Shown here piece by piece: positions 16,302 through 25,582 of a stretch of DNA of 64,000 bases (positions are counted from its first letter, which is position 1; the number at the start of each line of letters is the position of its first letter). Origin of the DNA: Sphaerisporangium fuscum (GTDB lineage: Bacteria; Actinomycetota; Actinomycetes; Streptosporangiales; Streptosporangiaceae); contig NZ_JAHDTF010000021.1 in the NCBI RefSeq assembly GCF_018531465.1, positions 62,001 to 126,000 on the forward strand, written 5' to 3'. Position numbers and translations under genes: made by a program. The notes beneath the pieces are model-generated. The model worked only from the letters and a program-made list of their open reading frames with translations. It was not told the DNA's origin and searched no databases.

Positions 16302-16332
16302 CGGCGGCCGTCCAGGACGAGGACGGCCGCCG
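16302..16332 (-). terminator. Terminator-like hairpin downstream of ffh
   Basis: A perfect 12-bp stem (GGCGGCCGTCC with GGACGGCCGCC plus one flanking pair) around a 7-base loop, 12 bases after the ffh stop codon. It lacks a T run but is stable enough to end or attenuate ffh transcription before rpsP. Confidence 0.7.
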
Positions 16333-16343
16333 GGGACGTCAGG

Positions 16344-17906
16344 CTACTTCTGGCCGGGCAGACGGAACTTCGAGGGGTCGAAGCCCGGGGGAAGCTCGAG
16401 GCCCGGCGGAAGCTGACCGCCGAGACCGCCACCGAGGTTGCCGAGCCCCGGCGGGAGCTGCGGGGGCGTGCTGGAGCCGCCGGCGGCGGCGCCGGCCTTG
16501 CCGAGGGCGGCCTTGCGGGGGTCGCCGCTGACCCGGCGGCCCTTCTTGGCCTTCTTCTGCGCGGCCTTGCCCTTGCGCCCGCCGGGCAGCCCGGGGATGC
16601 CCATGCCGCCCGCCACCTGCTTCATCATCTTCTGCGCGTCGAAGAAGCGGGTGACGAGGTTGTTGACCTCGGTCACGGTGACGCCGGAGCCGCGCGCGAT
16701 GCGGGCGCGCCGGGAGCCGTTGATGATCTTGGGGTCCTGCCGCTCGCCCGGGGTCATCGAGCGGATGATCGCGGCGATGCGGTCGAGGTCGCGCTCGTCG
16801 ACCTGGTTGAGCTGCTCGCGCATCTGCCCCATGCCCGGCATCATGCCGAGGAGGTTCTTCAGGGGGCCCATGCGGCGGACCATCATCATCTGCTCGAGGA
16901 AGTCGTCGAGCGTGAAGCCGTCGCCCGAGACGAGCTTGCCCGCCATCTTGGCGGCTTCCTGCTCGTCGAACGTGCGCTGGGCCTGCTCGATCAGGGTGAG
17001 GATGTCACCCATGTCGAGGATGCGCGACGCCATGCGGTCGGGGTGGAAGGCGTCGAAGTCCTCGAGCTTCTCGCCGGTGGAGGCGAACATGATCGGGCGG
17101 CCGGTGATGTGCCGCACCGACAGGGCCGCGCCGCCCCGGGCGTCGCCGTCGAGCTTGGTCAGCACGACGCCGTCGAAGCCGACGCCGTCCATGAACGCCT
17201 GGGCCGTGGTGACGGCGTCCTGACCGATCATGGCGTCGACCACGAACAGGACCTCGTCGGGGCTGACGGCGTCGCGGATGTCCGCGGCCTGCTTCATCAG
17301 CTCCTGGTCGATGCCCAGACGGCCGGCGGTGTCGATGATGACGATGTCGTGCTGCTGGCGCCGGGCGTGGTCGACCGACCCGCGCGCGACGGCGACGGGG
17401 TCGCCGACGCCGTTGCCGGGCTCGGGGGCGTACACCGCGACCTGCGCCCGCTGCCCGACCACCTGGAGCTGCTGGACGGCGTTGGGCCGCTGCAGGTCGG
17501 CGGCGACCAGGAGCGGGGCGTGGCCCTGCTCACGCAGCCAGCGGGCGAGCTTGCCCGCGAGCGTGGTCTTACCGGCACCCTGCAGACCGGCGAGCATGAT
17601 GACGGTCGGGGGGTTCTTGGCGTACCTCAGCCGGCGGGTCTCGCCGCCCAGGATCTCGATCAGCTCGTCGTTGACGATCTTGACGACCTGCTGGGCGGGA
17701 TTGAGGGCCTGGGAGACCTCCGCGCCGCGGGCGCGCTCCTTGACATGGGCCACGAAGTCCCTGACCACGGGCAGCGCGACGTCCGCCTCGAGAAGGGCGA
17801 TGCGGATCTCGCGACAGGTCGCGTCGATGTCGGCGTCGGACAGCCTCCCCTTCGACCTGAGGGAGGAGAAGACCGATGTCAGCCGGTCGGAAAGCGTCTC
17901 GAACAC
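16344..17906 (-). CDS. ffh: Signal recognition particle protein Ffh
   Basis: The 520-residue GTPase of the SRP, which binds signal sequences of nascent membrane proteins together with 4.5S RNA and docks with FtsY. The N domain spans residues 1-90, the G domain shows GLQGAGKTT (P loop, about 108), DTAGRLGID, TKLDGDARGG and GEKLEDFD, and the M domain is methionine-rich (MMMVRRMGPLKNLLGMMPGM). A Gly/Pro/Leu-rich tail extends it beyond the bacterial norm of 450, as in other actinobacteria. The start is GTG (MFETLSDRL) with a weak ribosome site. Confidence 0.97.
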   Translation of the reverse strand: MFETLSDRLTSVFSSLRSKGRLSDADIDATCREIRIALLEADVALPVVRDFVAHVKERARGAEVSQALNPAQQVVKIVNDELIEILGGETRRLRYAKNPPTVIMLAGLQGAGKTTLAGKLARWLREQGHAPLLVAADLQRPNAVQQLQVVGQRAQVAVYAPEPGNGVGDPVAVARGSVDHARRQQHDIVIIDTAGRLGIDQELMKQAADIRDAVSPDEVLFVVDAMIGQDAVTTAQAFMDGVGFDGVVLTKLDGDARGGAALSVRHITGRPIMFASTGEKLEDFDAFHPDRMASRILDMGDILTLIEQAQRTFDEQEAAKMAGKLVSGDGFTLDDFLEQMMMVRRMGPLKNLLGMMPGMGQMREQLNQVDERDLDRIAAIIRSMTPGERQDPKIINGSRRARIARGSGVTVTEVNNLVTRFFDAQKMMKQVAGGMGIPGLPGGRKGKAAQKKAKKGRRVSGDPRKAALGKAGAAAGGSSTPPQLPPGLGNLGGGLGGQLPPGLELPPGFDPSKFRLPGQK

Positions 17907-18144
17907 GTGATTGGCCAGCCTCTGCGCTACGGGTCGTCCGGGGTCTCGCTTGTGGTGCGACTCGACCTCCCAGCCTATCCGCTCCGCAGGCCGGTCACGC
18001 GTCGGAAGCGGCAGGCGGGGAGGTCGTACGCTCCCAGCCCCGTTTTCCGCACCTCGCCCTCATGGAGCCGGGGCGATCACCGATCGGTACCGAACCGCTT
18101 ATAACACCTGGCCAGGGAGATTCGGGCTCGTGCGGAAAACAGGC

Positions 18145-18735
18145 CTAGCTTCTGCCGCCGGGTACCGACAGCCGCATCGTCATGGCGTGCTCCACCAGGG
18201 CGATCAGCGTGCTCTTGACCGCCTCCCGCTGCCGCGCATCGGTCCTGACGATCGGGATGTGCGGGTGCAGCGTGAGGGCGTCGCGCACCTCGTCCTCCGA
18301 GTACGGGTGCTTTCCGTCCCAGCCGTTGAGGCCGATGACGAACGGCAGCCCGGCCTCCTCGAAGTAGTCGATCGCGGGAAAGCTGTCGGCCACGCGGCGG
18401 GTGTCGACGAGCACCACGGCGCCGATCGCGCCGCGTACGAGGTCGTCCCACATGAACCAGAAACGGTGCTGCCCGGGGGTGCCGAACAGGTAGAGGATCA
18501 GCTCGCTGTCGAGGGACACGCGGCCGAAGTCCATCGCCACCGTCGTCGTGGTCTTCTGCGGGATCAGACCGATGTCGTCGATGCCGGCGCTCGCGTCGGT
18601 CATGACCGCCTCGGTGGTGAGGGGCACGATCTCCGACACCGCTCCGACGAAGGTGGTCTTGCCGACGCCGAATCCACCCGCGACGACGATCTTCGTCGAG
18701 GTGATCCCGCCGCGGCTAGAGCCTGCGAAGTCCAC
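18145..18735 (-). CDS. cvnD: Conservon 1 GTPase CvnD
   Basis: A 196-residue small GTP/ATP-binding protein of the conservon type. It shows P-loop GGFGVGKTTFVGAVSE, switch-like FGTPGQHRFW and a degenerate base-recognition motif NGWDG in place of NKxD. In Streptomyces coelicolor, Cvn proteins form a membrane complex resembling a eukaryotic G-protein-coupled receptor system. GTG 18735 follows GAAAGGG at suitable spacing and lies 20 bases inside the end of cvnC. It is the last gene of conservon 1 (A-B-C-D). Confidence 0.93.
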   Translation of the reverse strand: MDFAGSSRGGITSTKIVVAGGFGVGKTTFVGAVSEIVPLTTEAVMTDASAGIDDIGLIPQKTTTTVAMDFGRVSLDSELILYLFGTPGQHRFWFMWDDLVRGAIGAVVLVDTRRVADSFPAIDYFEEAGLPFVIGLNGWDGKHPYSEDEVRDALTLHPHIPIVRTDARQREAVKSTLIALVEHAMTMRLSVPGGRS

Positions 18736-19108
18736 TGAGTACCCTTTCGAGCAAGTTGAGATCCGGCTTACCGGCGTCCAGCTGCGGCTGGTGCAACTGG
18801 ACCAGGCCCTCGGCGGCCATGTCCGCGATGAGGACCCTCGCCACGCCGAGCGGCACCCGCAGCAACGCGGAGATCTCGGCGACCGAGCGCACCGAGCGGC
18901 AGAGCGAGATGATCGCCTGGTACTCCGGGATCAGGTGTGACAGATCCTGGAAGGCCGGAATCATGGAATGCACCAGCGTCTCCATCGCCAGATGGGTCCG
19001 CGGCGTCGAGCGTCCTCCGGTGACCGTGAAGGGCCGCACCGGCGACGACGGCTCGTTCTGGTACGGCCGTAACCCGTCCTCCCAGCCAGGCCCGCCCATC
19101 GATGTCAC
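18716..19108 (-). CDS. cvnC: Conservon 1 DUF742 protein CvnC
   Basis: A 130-residue DUF742 protein with a disordered N terminus (about 40 residues) and a winged-helix-like remainder: RSVAEISALLRVPLGVARVL followed by IADMAAEGLVQLHQP. The C terminus LLERVLSGLRRL is shared by all three copies in this window. ATG 19108 overlaps the cvnB stop by four bases (ATGA). The function in the complex is not established; it is thought to link the sensor and the GTPase. Confidence 0.92.
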   Translation of the reverse strand: MTSMGGPGWEDGLRPYQNEPSSPVRPFTVTGGRSTPRTHLAMETLVHSMIPAFQDLSHLIPEYQAIISLCRSVRSVAEISALLRVPLGVARVLIADMAAEGLVQLHQPQLDAGKPDLNLLERVLSGLRRL

Positions 19109-19527
19109 CGCGGTGCGGACGCCTGAAGCTCGGCGCGCACGGCAGGCGTCAGCACCTGACCGGCTCGCTCGACCATCAGCGTCATCTGGTAGGCCACCAA
19201 CCCCATGTCACAGTCGGGCGCCGCGAGCACGGCCAAGCAGGAGCCGTCGCTGACCGACATGATCAGCAGTAGCCCGCGCTGCATCTCGACCACGGTCTGG
19301 GTGACCGCGCCGCCCTCGAAGACCCGCGAGGCCCCCTGCGTCAGGCTGATGAGACCCGCGGCCACCGCCGCCAGCTGGTCGGCCCGGTCCTTGGGGAAGC
19401 CCTCGGAGTACGCCAGTGGCAGCCCGTCGGAGGACACCACCACCGTGTGCGCCACCCCCGGCACGCTCCTGACGAAGTCGGTGATCAACCAGTTGACTCC
19501 GCGGGCGGCCTGGCTCAGCTCTCTCAC
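19105..19527 (-). CDS. cvnB: Conservon 1 roadblock/LC7 protein CvnB
   Basis: A 140-residue roadblock/LC7 domain protein, the family that acts as a GTPase-activating partner of MglA-like GTPases. Visible segments are VNWLITDFVRSVPGVAH, VVVSSDGLPLAYSEGFP, DQLAAVAAGLISLTQGAS and LAAPDCDMGLVAYQM. GTG 19527 overlaps the cvnA stop codon (GTGA), which settles the start against the in-frame ATG at 19557. It presumably acts on CvnD. Confidence 0.94.
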   Translation of the reverse strand: MRELSQAARGVNWLITDFVRSVPGVAHTVVVSSDGLPLAYSEGFPKDRADQLAAVAAGLISLTQGASRVFEGGAVTQTVVEMQRGLLLIMSVSDGSCLAVLAAPDCDMGLVAYQMTLMVERAGQVLTPAVRAELQASAPR

Positions 19528-22500
19528 TTGTCCTCCTTGTCGCCCTGAATGCGCCACGACTCGGCCTTGAAGCCCACCTCGTCCTCGCTCATCTCACCCC
19601 GGGCCACCGCCCGTCCCTCACGGACGCCGCGCTGGAAGCTCGACAGCCGGCTGCGCGCGCGGTCGGGTGACAGCGCGGGGCCTGCCGGCGCCGGCGAGGC
19701 GGAGGGTCCGGCCGTCGCCGCCGAGCCGGGGACGAGGTTGGCCTTCGGGACCCGCTTGGGCAGGCCCGCCGCGGTGGTCCCGTCGCGGGCCGGCTCCTGG
19801 ACGGCCGCCGCCGCCTGCCATCCCGCGTCGGCGGGGTTCTCGTCCCACGTGCCGTCGGGCTTCTCCTTGTCGTCCTTGTGGTCGACCCGGCGGAACCAGG
19901 CCGACTCGACGGACGCGAAGATCGGCAGGAACTCCTCCCGCTGCTCGGCGGAGGAGTCCACCGCGGGCAGCGGGCCGGTGACCGCCTCCAGCTCGGAGGT
20001 GTCGTGGCGACGCCGGCGCTGCCGGACCTCGCGATCGTGCTCGCCCGCGCCGGGACCGGTGGGCGGGCCACCGAAGAGGCCGCCTCCCGTGGCCGGGCCT
20101 CCGTAACCGCCCGGACCGCTCGCCGGGCCGCCGAAGCCCCCCGAACCCGTGGCCGGACCGGTGTGGGGACCGCCGGGGCCGGTGGGCGGGCCACCGAAGC
20201 CGCCGGTCGCCGGGCCGTGGAACCCGCCGGCCCCATTGGGCGAGCCGCCGCGGCCGGAACCGGTGTTCGGGCCGTAGCCGCCGCCCGTGGTCGGCCCCAG
20301 GGGGCCCAGGCCGTTGGGGGCGCCGAACGGCGGCTGGTCGCCGAAGGAACCCGAGACGGCCGGGGAGTCGAGCCCGCCGACCGAGCCCGGGCTCACCGGG
20401 GAGTCGAAGGTCCCGGCGAACAGGTTCTGCCCGGCGCCGGCCCACGCCGGGGCGCCGGAGGCGCCGAACGCCTGCCCGTCAGGGGCGACGGCGCCGGGAC
20501 CCGCGGGCGTGCCGATGAGCGATCCGGGCAGCAGCACCATCGCGGTCAGCCCGCCGGCGTCGTGCCGGCGCAGTTGCACCCGGATGCCGTTGCGCAGGGC
20601 GAGCCGGCCGACCACGAACAGGCCCATACGGCGCGACACCGACACGTCCACGACCGGCGGGTTGGCCAGCCGCCAGTTGGTCTGTGCCAGCTCCTCGTCG
20701 GTCATCCCGATGCCGGCGTCGGTGATGGAGATCATCACCCCGCCGTCCTCGATGCGGCCGGCCCTCATGGTGACCCTGGTCTCGCGGGGCGAGAAGGAGA
20801 TGGCGTTCTCGACCAGCTCGGCGAGCAGGTGGATGACGTCGTTGACGGCCTGGCCGACGACGGAGACGCCCGTGGGGACGTTCATGGTCACCCGCTCGTA
20901 GTTCTCGACCTCCGACAGCGAGGCGCGCGTGACGTCGAGCAGGGGGACGGGCCGGCTCCAGCGGCGCGCGGGCTCCTGACCGGCGAGGACCAGCAGGTTC
21001 TCACTGTTGCGCCGCATACGGGTGGCGAGGTGGTCGAGGCGGAAGAGGTCGCCGAGCCGCTTGTCGTCCTGCTCACCCTGTTCCAGGCCGTCGATGAGGC
21101 TGATCTGCCGTTCCACCAGGGTCTGGGTCCGGCGGGAGAGGTTGACGAACATCGCGCTGACGTTGCTGCGGAGCTGGGCCTCGTCGTTCGCCAGGCGGAT
21201 CGCCTCGCGGTGGACCTCGTCGAAGGCCCGCGCCACCTCGCCGACCTCGTCGGCGGAGGTCACGCCGATGGGCCGCACCTCGGGCGGCCCGGTGTTGCCC
21301 TCTGATTCGCGCAGCTTCTGCACCAGGTCGGGCAGGCGGTGGCCGGCGATCTCCAGCGCCTCGCGGCGCAGCCGCCGCAGGGGGGTCACCAGCGAGCGCG
21401 CCATGACGATGGTGATGATCAGCACCAGGACCAGCAGCACCGCGACGACCGCGATGTTCACCGCGGCCTGGCCCTGCTCGCCGCGCGCCAGTTCCTGGGC
21501 CCGGTCGACGATGGTACGGCCGAGCGCCTGCTCGGCCTGGTGGGTGCGGTTCAGGCCGTCGCTGGAGGATTCGAACCAGAAGCCGACGTCGCTGGTGCCC
21601 CGGGTTCCGAGGCCGCGAAGCGGTGCTCCTTCGTCGGTGAGGAAGAGGATCCGCTCGACCAGGCCCGCCGCGACGTCGGCCTTCGGGCTGCTGACGGTGT
21701 CGGAGTAGGCCTGGCGCTGCGCCGGGGTGGCGCGGGAGAAGAACGAGTTGAGCTCGCTGATCTGCTGGGCCTTGGCGGTGTTGAAGGCGTCGAGCAGGGC
21801 CCGGTCGAACCGGCGGCCGATCAACGCGATCGAGACGGTCCCGCGCTGGCGCGACAGCTGCTCGGCGGACCTGGCGAGCGAGGCGAGGGCGGTGGCGCTG
21901 GCGGCCAGGGTCTCGTCGGTGCTGCCGCGGCCGGTCTCGTCGAACAGGGCCAGAAGGTCGTCGATGAGCAGGTTGTACTTCTGGAGGGTCGGGAGCGCGG
22001 GCAGCTGGGACTCGACGGCGCTGGCGCGCAGGACGCGAAGGCCGGCCAGGCGGTCGACCACGGCGTTGAACTCCTGGAGGCCGATGTCGCCGAACGCCGA
22101 GCGCATGGCGTCCTTGCGGTCGAGCACGTTCCGTACCGCGCCGTCGACCACGTTCTGCTGGTCGCGGATCAGGCGCTTGGCCTCGTTCCCCTGGCGGCCG
22201 TTCGCGACGAACCGGCCGGATAGATCGCGTTCGAGGTCGAGCTGGTGGACGAGGTCGCCCACGATGGTGACGAACTCCGCCACCGTACGGACACGTTCAT
22301 ATTCGGCGGCGCTCTGGATCGAGGTCGCCACGCGGAGGCCACCGAGAAGGACGGCCACGATGGTGGGCACCAGGATGAGCGCGATGAGACGGGTACGCAC
22401 CCGCCAGTTACGCAGAGCCACCGACCGGGCCGGTTCGGCGCCCGGATCGCTGGGCACACCCGGATCCGAAGGCGGCGGGGCTGCGTCAGGCGTGGTGGGG

Positions 22501-22529
22501 CGACCGCTCTCGATTGTTGCTGTCCTCAC
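19524..22529 (-). CDS. cvnA: Conservon 1 sensor histidine-kinase-like protein CvnA
   Basis: A 1001-residue membrane sensor. Order: short cytoplasmic head, membrane segment LIALILVPTIVAVLLGG, extracytoplasmic nitrate/nitrite-sensing (NIT)-type domain, second membrane segment (VAVLLVLVLIITIVMA), HAMP, a dimerisation helix with FRLDHLATRMRRNSENLL, and HATPase with ELVENAISFSPRE and ITDAGIGMTDEE. The last 340 residues are disordered and rich in Gly-Pro, with GGPATGG/GGPPTGP repeats, then a conserved tail (RVPKANLVPGS, RSRLSSFQRGVREGRA). GTG 22529 follows GAGAGG and matches the start of the second copy. Whether it phosphorylates anything is unknown. Confidence 0.93.
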   Translation of the reverse strand: MRTATIESGRPTTPDAAPPPSDPGVPSDPGAEPARSVALRNWRVRTRLIALILVPTIVAVLLGGLRVATSIQSAAEYERVRTVAEFVTIVGDLVHQLDLERDLSGRFVANGRQGNEAKRLIRDQQNVVDGAVRNVLDRKDAMRSAFGDIGLQEFNAVVDRLAGLRVLRASAVESQLPALPTLQKYNLLIDDLLALFDETGRGSTDETLAASATALASLARSAEQLSRQRGTVSIALIGRRFDRALLDAFNTAKAQQISELNSFFSRATPAQRQAYSDTVSSPKADVAAGLVERILFLTDEGAPLRGLGTRGTSDVGFWFESSSDGLNRTHQAEQALGRTIVDRAQELARGEQGQAAVNIAVVAVLLVLVLIITIVMARSLVTPLRRLRREALEIAGHRLPDLVQKLRESEGNTGPPEVRPIGVTSADEVGEVARAFDEVHREAIRLANDEAQLRSNVSAMFVNLSRRTQTLVERQISLIDGLEQGEQDDKRLGDLFRLDHLATRMRRNSENLLVLAGQEPARRWSRPVPLLDVTRASLSEVENYERVTMNVPTGVSVVGQAVNDVIHLLAELVENAISFSPRETRVTMRAGRIEDGGVMISITDAGIGMTDEELAQTNWRLANPPVVDVSVSRRMGLFVVGRLALRNGIRVQLRRHDAGGLTAMVLLPGSLIGTPAGPGAVAPDGQAFGASGAPAWAGAGQNLFAGTFDSPVSPGSVGGLDSPAVSGSFGDQPPFGAPNGLGPLGPTTGGGYGPNTGSGRGGSPNGAGGFHGPATGGFGGPPTGPGGPHTGPATGSGGFGGPASGPGGYGGPATGGGLFGGPPTGPGAGEHDREVRQRRRRHDTSELEAVTGPLPAVDSSAEQREEFLPIFASVESAWFRRVDHKDDKEKPDGTWDENPADAGWQAAAAVQEPARDGTTAAGLPKRVPKANLVPGSAATAGPSASPAPAGPALSPDRARSRLSSFQRGVREGRAVARGEMSEDEVGFKAESWRIQGDKEDK

Positions 22530-22974
22530 TGGTCGCAACCTCTCGCCAGCTGGTCTGCATTGGGGGGTGGACCATGTGGCCTGTGTGACACATGGCAAGT
22601 TAAGCGGCAATTGGAGCATAAGCCTATGAGTTCGACCAATAGCCGCGAGTAATTAGAACGGTCCAATCGATATTTGACAGACATGTGATCAAGAGCTTGG
22701 TTCCGGCGCGAGTTCACGGCCGCGGAAAGCCATCACGGCGGCCAATGAACCATCCCATGACCGACATGTCACGCTCCAACGCGACTTAACTCTCCAAAGC
22801 CCGTCAAAAAAGCGCAAGAGCCACAAAGCGGACTTCAATTAGATTTATCGACAAAAGCCGCTTATCCATCCTAGCGCCGATCTTCCTCCGCTAGGCTTCA
22901 CGCTCGCCTGCCACACCTTCCCCAGAGAGCAGGGCAGGAACTCTTCCCCCACACAACTAAAAAAGGACACCTCA
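22530..22974. other. Divergent control region, cvnA1 and ABC substrate-binding gene
   Basis: No gene is supported. The region is AT-richer than its surroundings. It holds the conservon motif at 22617-22638 on the minus side and an undefined promoter for the ABC operon on the plus side. There is no TPP-type CTGAGA box, although the binding protein resembles THI5/NMT1 proteins. Confidence 0.5.
22617..22638 (-). promoter_or_regulatory. Shared conservon upstream motif, copy 1
   Basis: The minus strand reads TGGTCGAA, 7 bases, GCTTATG, ending 88 bases before the cvnA start codon. The same blocks with the same 7-base spacing occur upstream of cvnA3 (exact) and cvnA2 (degenerate). It may be a promoter for an alternative sigma factor or an activator site. 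Confidence 0.5.
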
Positions 22975-23967
22975 ATGAGAAGCCTTAGGGGTCGTACCTT
23001 CGTCGTCGGCCTGGCCTCGATCCTGGCGCTCGCCGCCTGCGGCGGGGGCTCGGACAAAGGTTCGAGTGAGTCCGGTACCGGCGGTCTCGAGAAGACCACC
23101 ATCAACGTCGCCACGCTTCCCATCGCCGACGTGGCCGGGCTCTTCATCGCCGAACAGAAAGGGTTCTTCAAGCAGGAAGGACTCACGATCAAGACCGAGA
23201 TGGTCCAGAGCACGGGCTTCGCTCTTCCGAAGCTGCAAAGCGGCGCCACGGACGTGGCACTCGGCAGTTACTTCACGATCTTGTCGGCGGTCGGGAACTC
23301 GGGCCAGCAGTATCGCTACGTGGCCGACGGCTACCAGGCCAAGAACGAGGTCTTCGACATCGTCGTCAAGAAGGACTCACCGATCAAATCGGTGAAGGAT
23401 CTCAAGGGCAAGAAGGTCGCCATCCCGGCCCCCAACAGCATCGGCGAGATGGCGGTGTCCAACGCCCTGCGGACCGCGGGACTCAACCCGGTGCCCAACA
23501 CCGACGTCCAGATGGTGCCCATGGCCTTCCCCCAGGTCCCGGCCGCCATCCAGAACGGCACGATCGACGCCGGCTGGCTGACCGAGCCGTTCCTCACCGG
23601 CGCCCAGAAGGACCTCGGCATCCACTCGATCCAGGACACCATGACCGGCTCGATGTCCGACTTCCCGATCTCGGGCTGGGCCGTCACCGAGAACTGGGCC
23701 AAGAAGTACCCCAAGACGATGGCGGCCTTCCAGCGCGCCCTGCTCAAGGGACAGCAGGTGGCCGCGGCCGACCGTAAGGCGGTCGAGGCGGTGCTGCCGG
23801 GCTACAGCGGCATCAAGCCCGAGGTGGCCGGCGTCATCACCCTGGGCATCTACCCGACGTCCCTCAACGCGACCCGTATCCAGCGCGTCGCCGACCTGAT
23901 GCTCGAATTCAAATATCTGAAGCAGAAGCTCGACGTGAACTCCCTCCTGGTCCCGCTCCCTCAATGA
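22975..23967 (+). CDS. ABC transporter substrate-binding lipoprotein (SsuA/THI5-like)
   Basis: A 330-residue periplasmic-type binding lipoprotein. The signal peptide ends in lipobox LAAC (cysteine at about residue 22) followed by a Gly/Ser linker. The mature part has TLPIADVAGLFIAEQKGFFK, the QSGATDVALGSY segment, and DLKGKKVAIPAP, typical of the NMT1/THI5/SsuA/TauA group that binds sulfonates, nitrate, pyrimidines or small organic ligands. The actual ligand cannot be told from sequence. It is the first gene of a five-gene operon and overlaps the next gene by four bases. Confidence 0.9.
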   Translation: MRSLRGRTFVVGLASILALAACGGGSDKGSSESGTGGLEKTTINVATLPIADVAGLFIAEQKGFFKQEGLTIKTEMVQSTGFALPKLQSGATDVALGSYFTILSAVGNSGQQYRYVADGYQAKNEVFDIVVKKDSPIKSVKDLKGKKVAIPAPNSIGEMAVSNALRTAGLNPVPNTDVQMVPMAFPQVPAAIQNGTIDAGWLTEPFLTGAQKDLGIHSIQDTMTGSMSDFPISGWAVTENWAKKYPKTMAAFQRALLKGQQVAAADRKAVEAVLPGYSGIKPEVAGVITLGIYPTSLNATRIQRVADLMLEFKYLKQKLDVNSLLVPLPQ

Positions 23968-24737
23968 TCGGTCGTCGAGTGGCCCGCGGCGCCGTCGGCG
24001 TCGCGGCCGTCCTCATCGCCGCGGAGGCGGCCGGGCGGACGGGAGTCGTCGATCCCAAGCTGCTGCCGTTGATGTCGACGGTCCTGGCGGACGCGGCCGG
24101 TCTCCTGGTCGACCCGAAGTTCCTGTCCGACGTCGGGATCACCCTCGCCGACTGGGCGATCGGCCTCCTCGTCGCCATCGTGATCGGCGTCCCCCTCGGC
24201 ATGCTGCTCGGCACGGTCGCCAAGGCCGAGTCCGCGGCCCGTCCGCTGGTGGAGTTCCTGCGGCCGATCCCCTCGCTCGCCCTGCTCCCCCTGGTCACGT
24301 TGCTGATCCCGGACAACGACGGGGTGAAGGTCACCGTCATCGCCTACGCGGCGTCGTGGCCGATCCTCATCAACACCATGTACGGCCTGCGGGACGTCGA
24401 CCCGGTGGCGAAGGAGACGCTGCGCAGCTTCGGGTTCGGCCGTCTCGAAGTGCTGCGCCGAGTGTCGCTGCCCAGCGCCGCGCCGTTCGTGCTGACCGGC
24501 GTACGGCTGGCCGCCGCGGTCGCCATCATCGTCGTGATCAGCACCGAGCTCCTGGCCGGCGGATCGGGCGGGATCGGCACCTTCATGATCACCGCGGGCG
24601 CCGGATTCCGTACCGACCTCGTCCTGGCCGCGACGCTGTGGGCGGGCGCCCTCGGGATCGTCACCAACGCGCTCATCCTCCGGCTGCAGCGATGGGCGTT
24701 CAGATGGCACGCGATGAGAGCCGGAGGTGAGGCATGA
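23964..24737 (+). CDS. ABC transporter permease (SsuC/TauC-like)
   Basis: A 257-residue membrane permease with about six hydrophobic segments. The cytoplasmic EAA loop that contacts the ATPase is KETLRSFGFGRLEVLRRVSL followed by PSAAPF. ATG overlaps the binding-protein stop (ATGA), and its own stop overlaps the next permease. Two separate permease genes imply a heterodimeric channel, less common than the single permease of the SsuABC type. Confidence 0.9.
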   Translation: MIGRRVARGAVGVAAVLIAAEAAGRTGVVDPKLLPLMSTVLADAAGLLVDPKFLSDVGITLADWAIGLLVAIVIGVPLGMLLGTVAKAESAARPLVEFLRPIPSLALLPLVTLLIPDNDGVKVTVIAYAASWPILINTMYGLRDVDPVAKETLRSFGFGRLEVLRRVSLPSAAPFVLTGVRLAAAVAIIVVISTELLAGGSGGIGTFMITAGAGFRTDLVLAATLWAGALGIVTNALILRLQRWAFRWHAMRAGGEA

Positions 24738-25573
24738 GCGCGACCACCGCGCACGAGCCCGCGATCGGCGGGCGGGCGGCGCGCGGCCGGCTGTCCTCGA
24801 TGGTGACGCGCGTGTGGCTCGTGCCCATCGTGCTCGCCGCCTGGGAGGCCGGCACCCGGCTGAGCGGTTCGATCTTCTTCCCGCCGCCGTCGCAGATCCT
24901 CGTCCGGATGAAGGACCTGTGGTTCTCGGGCCCGGCGGCGCACCTGTTCCTCACCGACGAGGCGCTCGGCAACTTCCTTCCCAGCCTGGGCAGGATGACC
25001 GGCGGGTGGGCGGCGGCGTGCCTCCTCGGAGTCCTCCTCGGCGTCGCGGTGGGGCGCTCCAGGACCCTGTACGACTACGTGGGCCCGCTGATCGAGTTCG
25101 GCAGGGCCGTCCCGCCGCCCACCCTGGTGCCGCTGTTCCTGGTCGTCTTCAAGGTGGCGACCCAGATGCAGGTGGCGACCATCGTCTACGGCGCGATCTG
25201 GCCCGTCCTGGTCAACACCATCGACGGGGCCCGCCACGTCGACCCCGTCCACGCCGACACCGCGCAGGTGTTCGGGATGGGACGGCGGCAGCGGCTGTTC
25301 CGGATCATCCTGCCGGCCGCGGCGCCGAAGATCTTCGCCGGGCTCCGGCTCAGCGTGTCCCTCGCCGTGATCCTGATGGTCATCTCCGAGCTGGTCAACA
25401 GCACCGACGGGATCGGCTACCAGCTGATGTTCAAGCAGATGAACTTCGACTACCCCGGGATGTGGGGCGGCATCGTCCTCCTCGGCGTCCTGGGCCTTGT
25501 GTTGAACGCGCTCTTCCTCGTGGTGGAACGGCGCGTCCTTTCCTGGCACCGGCGCGCCCGGCAGACAACCTGA
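24734..25573 (+). CDS. ABC transporter permease, second subunit
   Basis: A 279-residue permease of the same family, with EAA loop DTAQVFGMGRRQRLFRIILP. The N terminus has an extra cytoplasmic stretch of about 25 residues before the first membrane segment. It begins ATGA over the preceding stop. Partner of the previous permease; the ATPase gene follows after 9 bases. Confidence 0.9.
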   Translation: MSATTAHEPAIGGRAARGRLSSMVTRVWLVPIVLAAWEAGTRLSGSIFFPPPSQILVRMKDLWFSGPAAHLFLTDEALGNFLPSLGRMTGGWAAACLLGVLLGVAVGRSRTLYDYVGPLIEFGRAVPPPTLVPLFLVVFKVATQMQVATIVYGAIWPVLVNTIDGARHVDPVHADTAQVFGMGRRQRLFRIILPAAAPKIFAGLRLSVSLAVILMVISELVNSTDGIGYQLMFKQMNFDYPGMWGGIVLLGVLGLVLNALFLVVERRVLSWHRRARQTT

Positions 25574-25582
25574 GGAAGCACC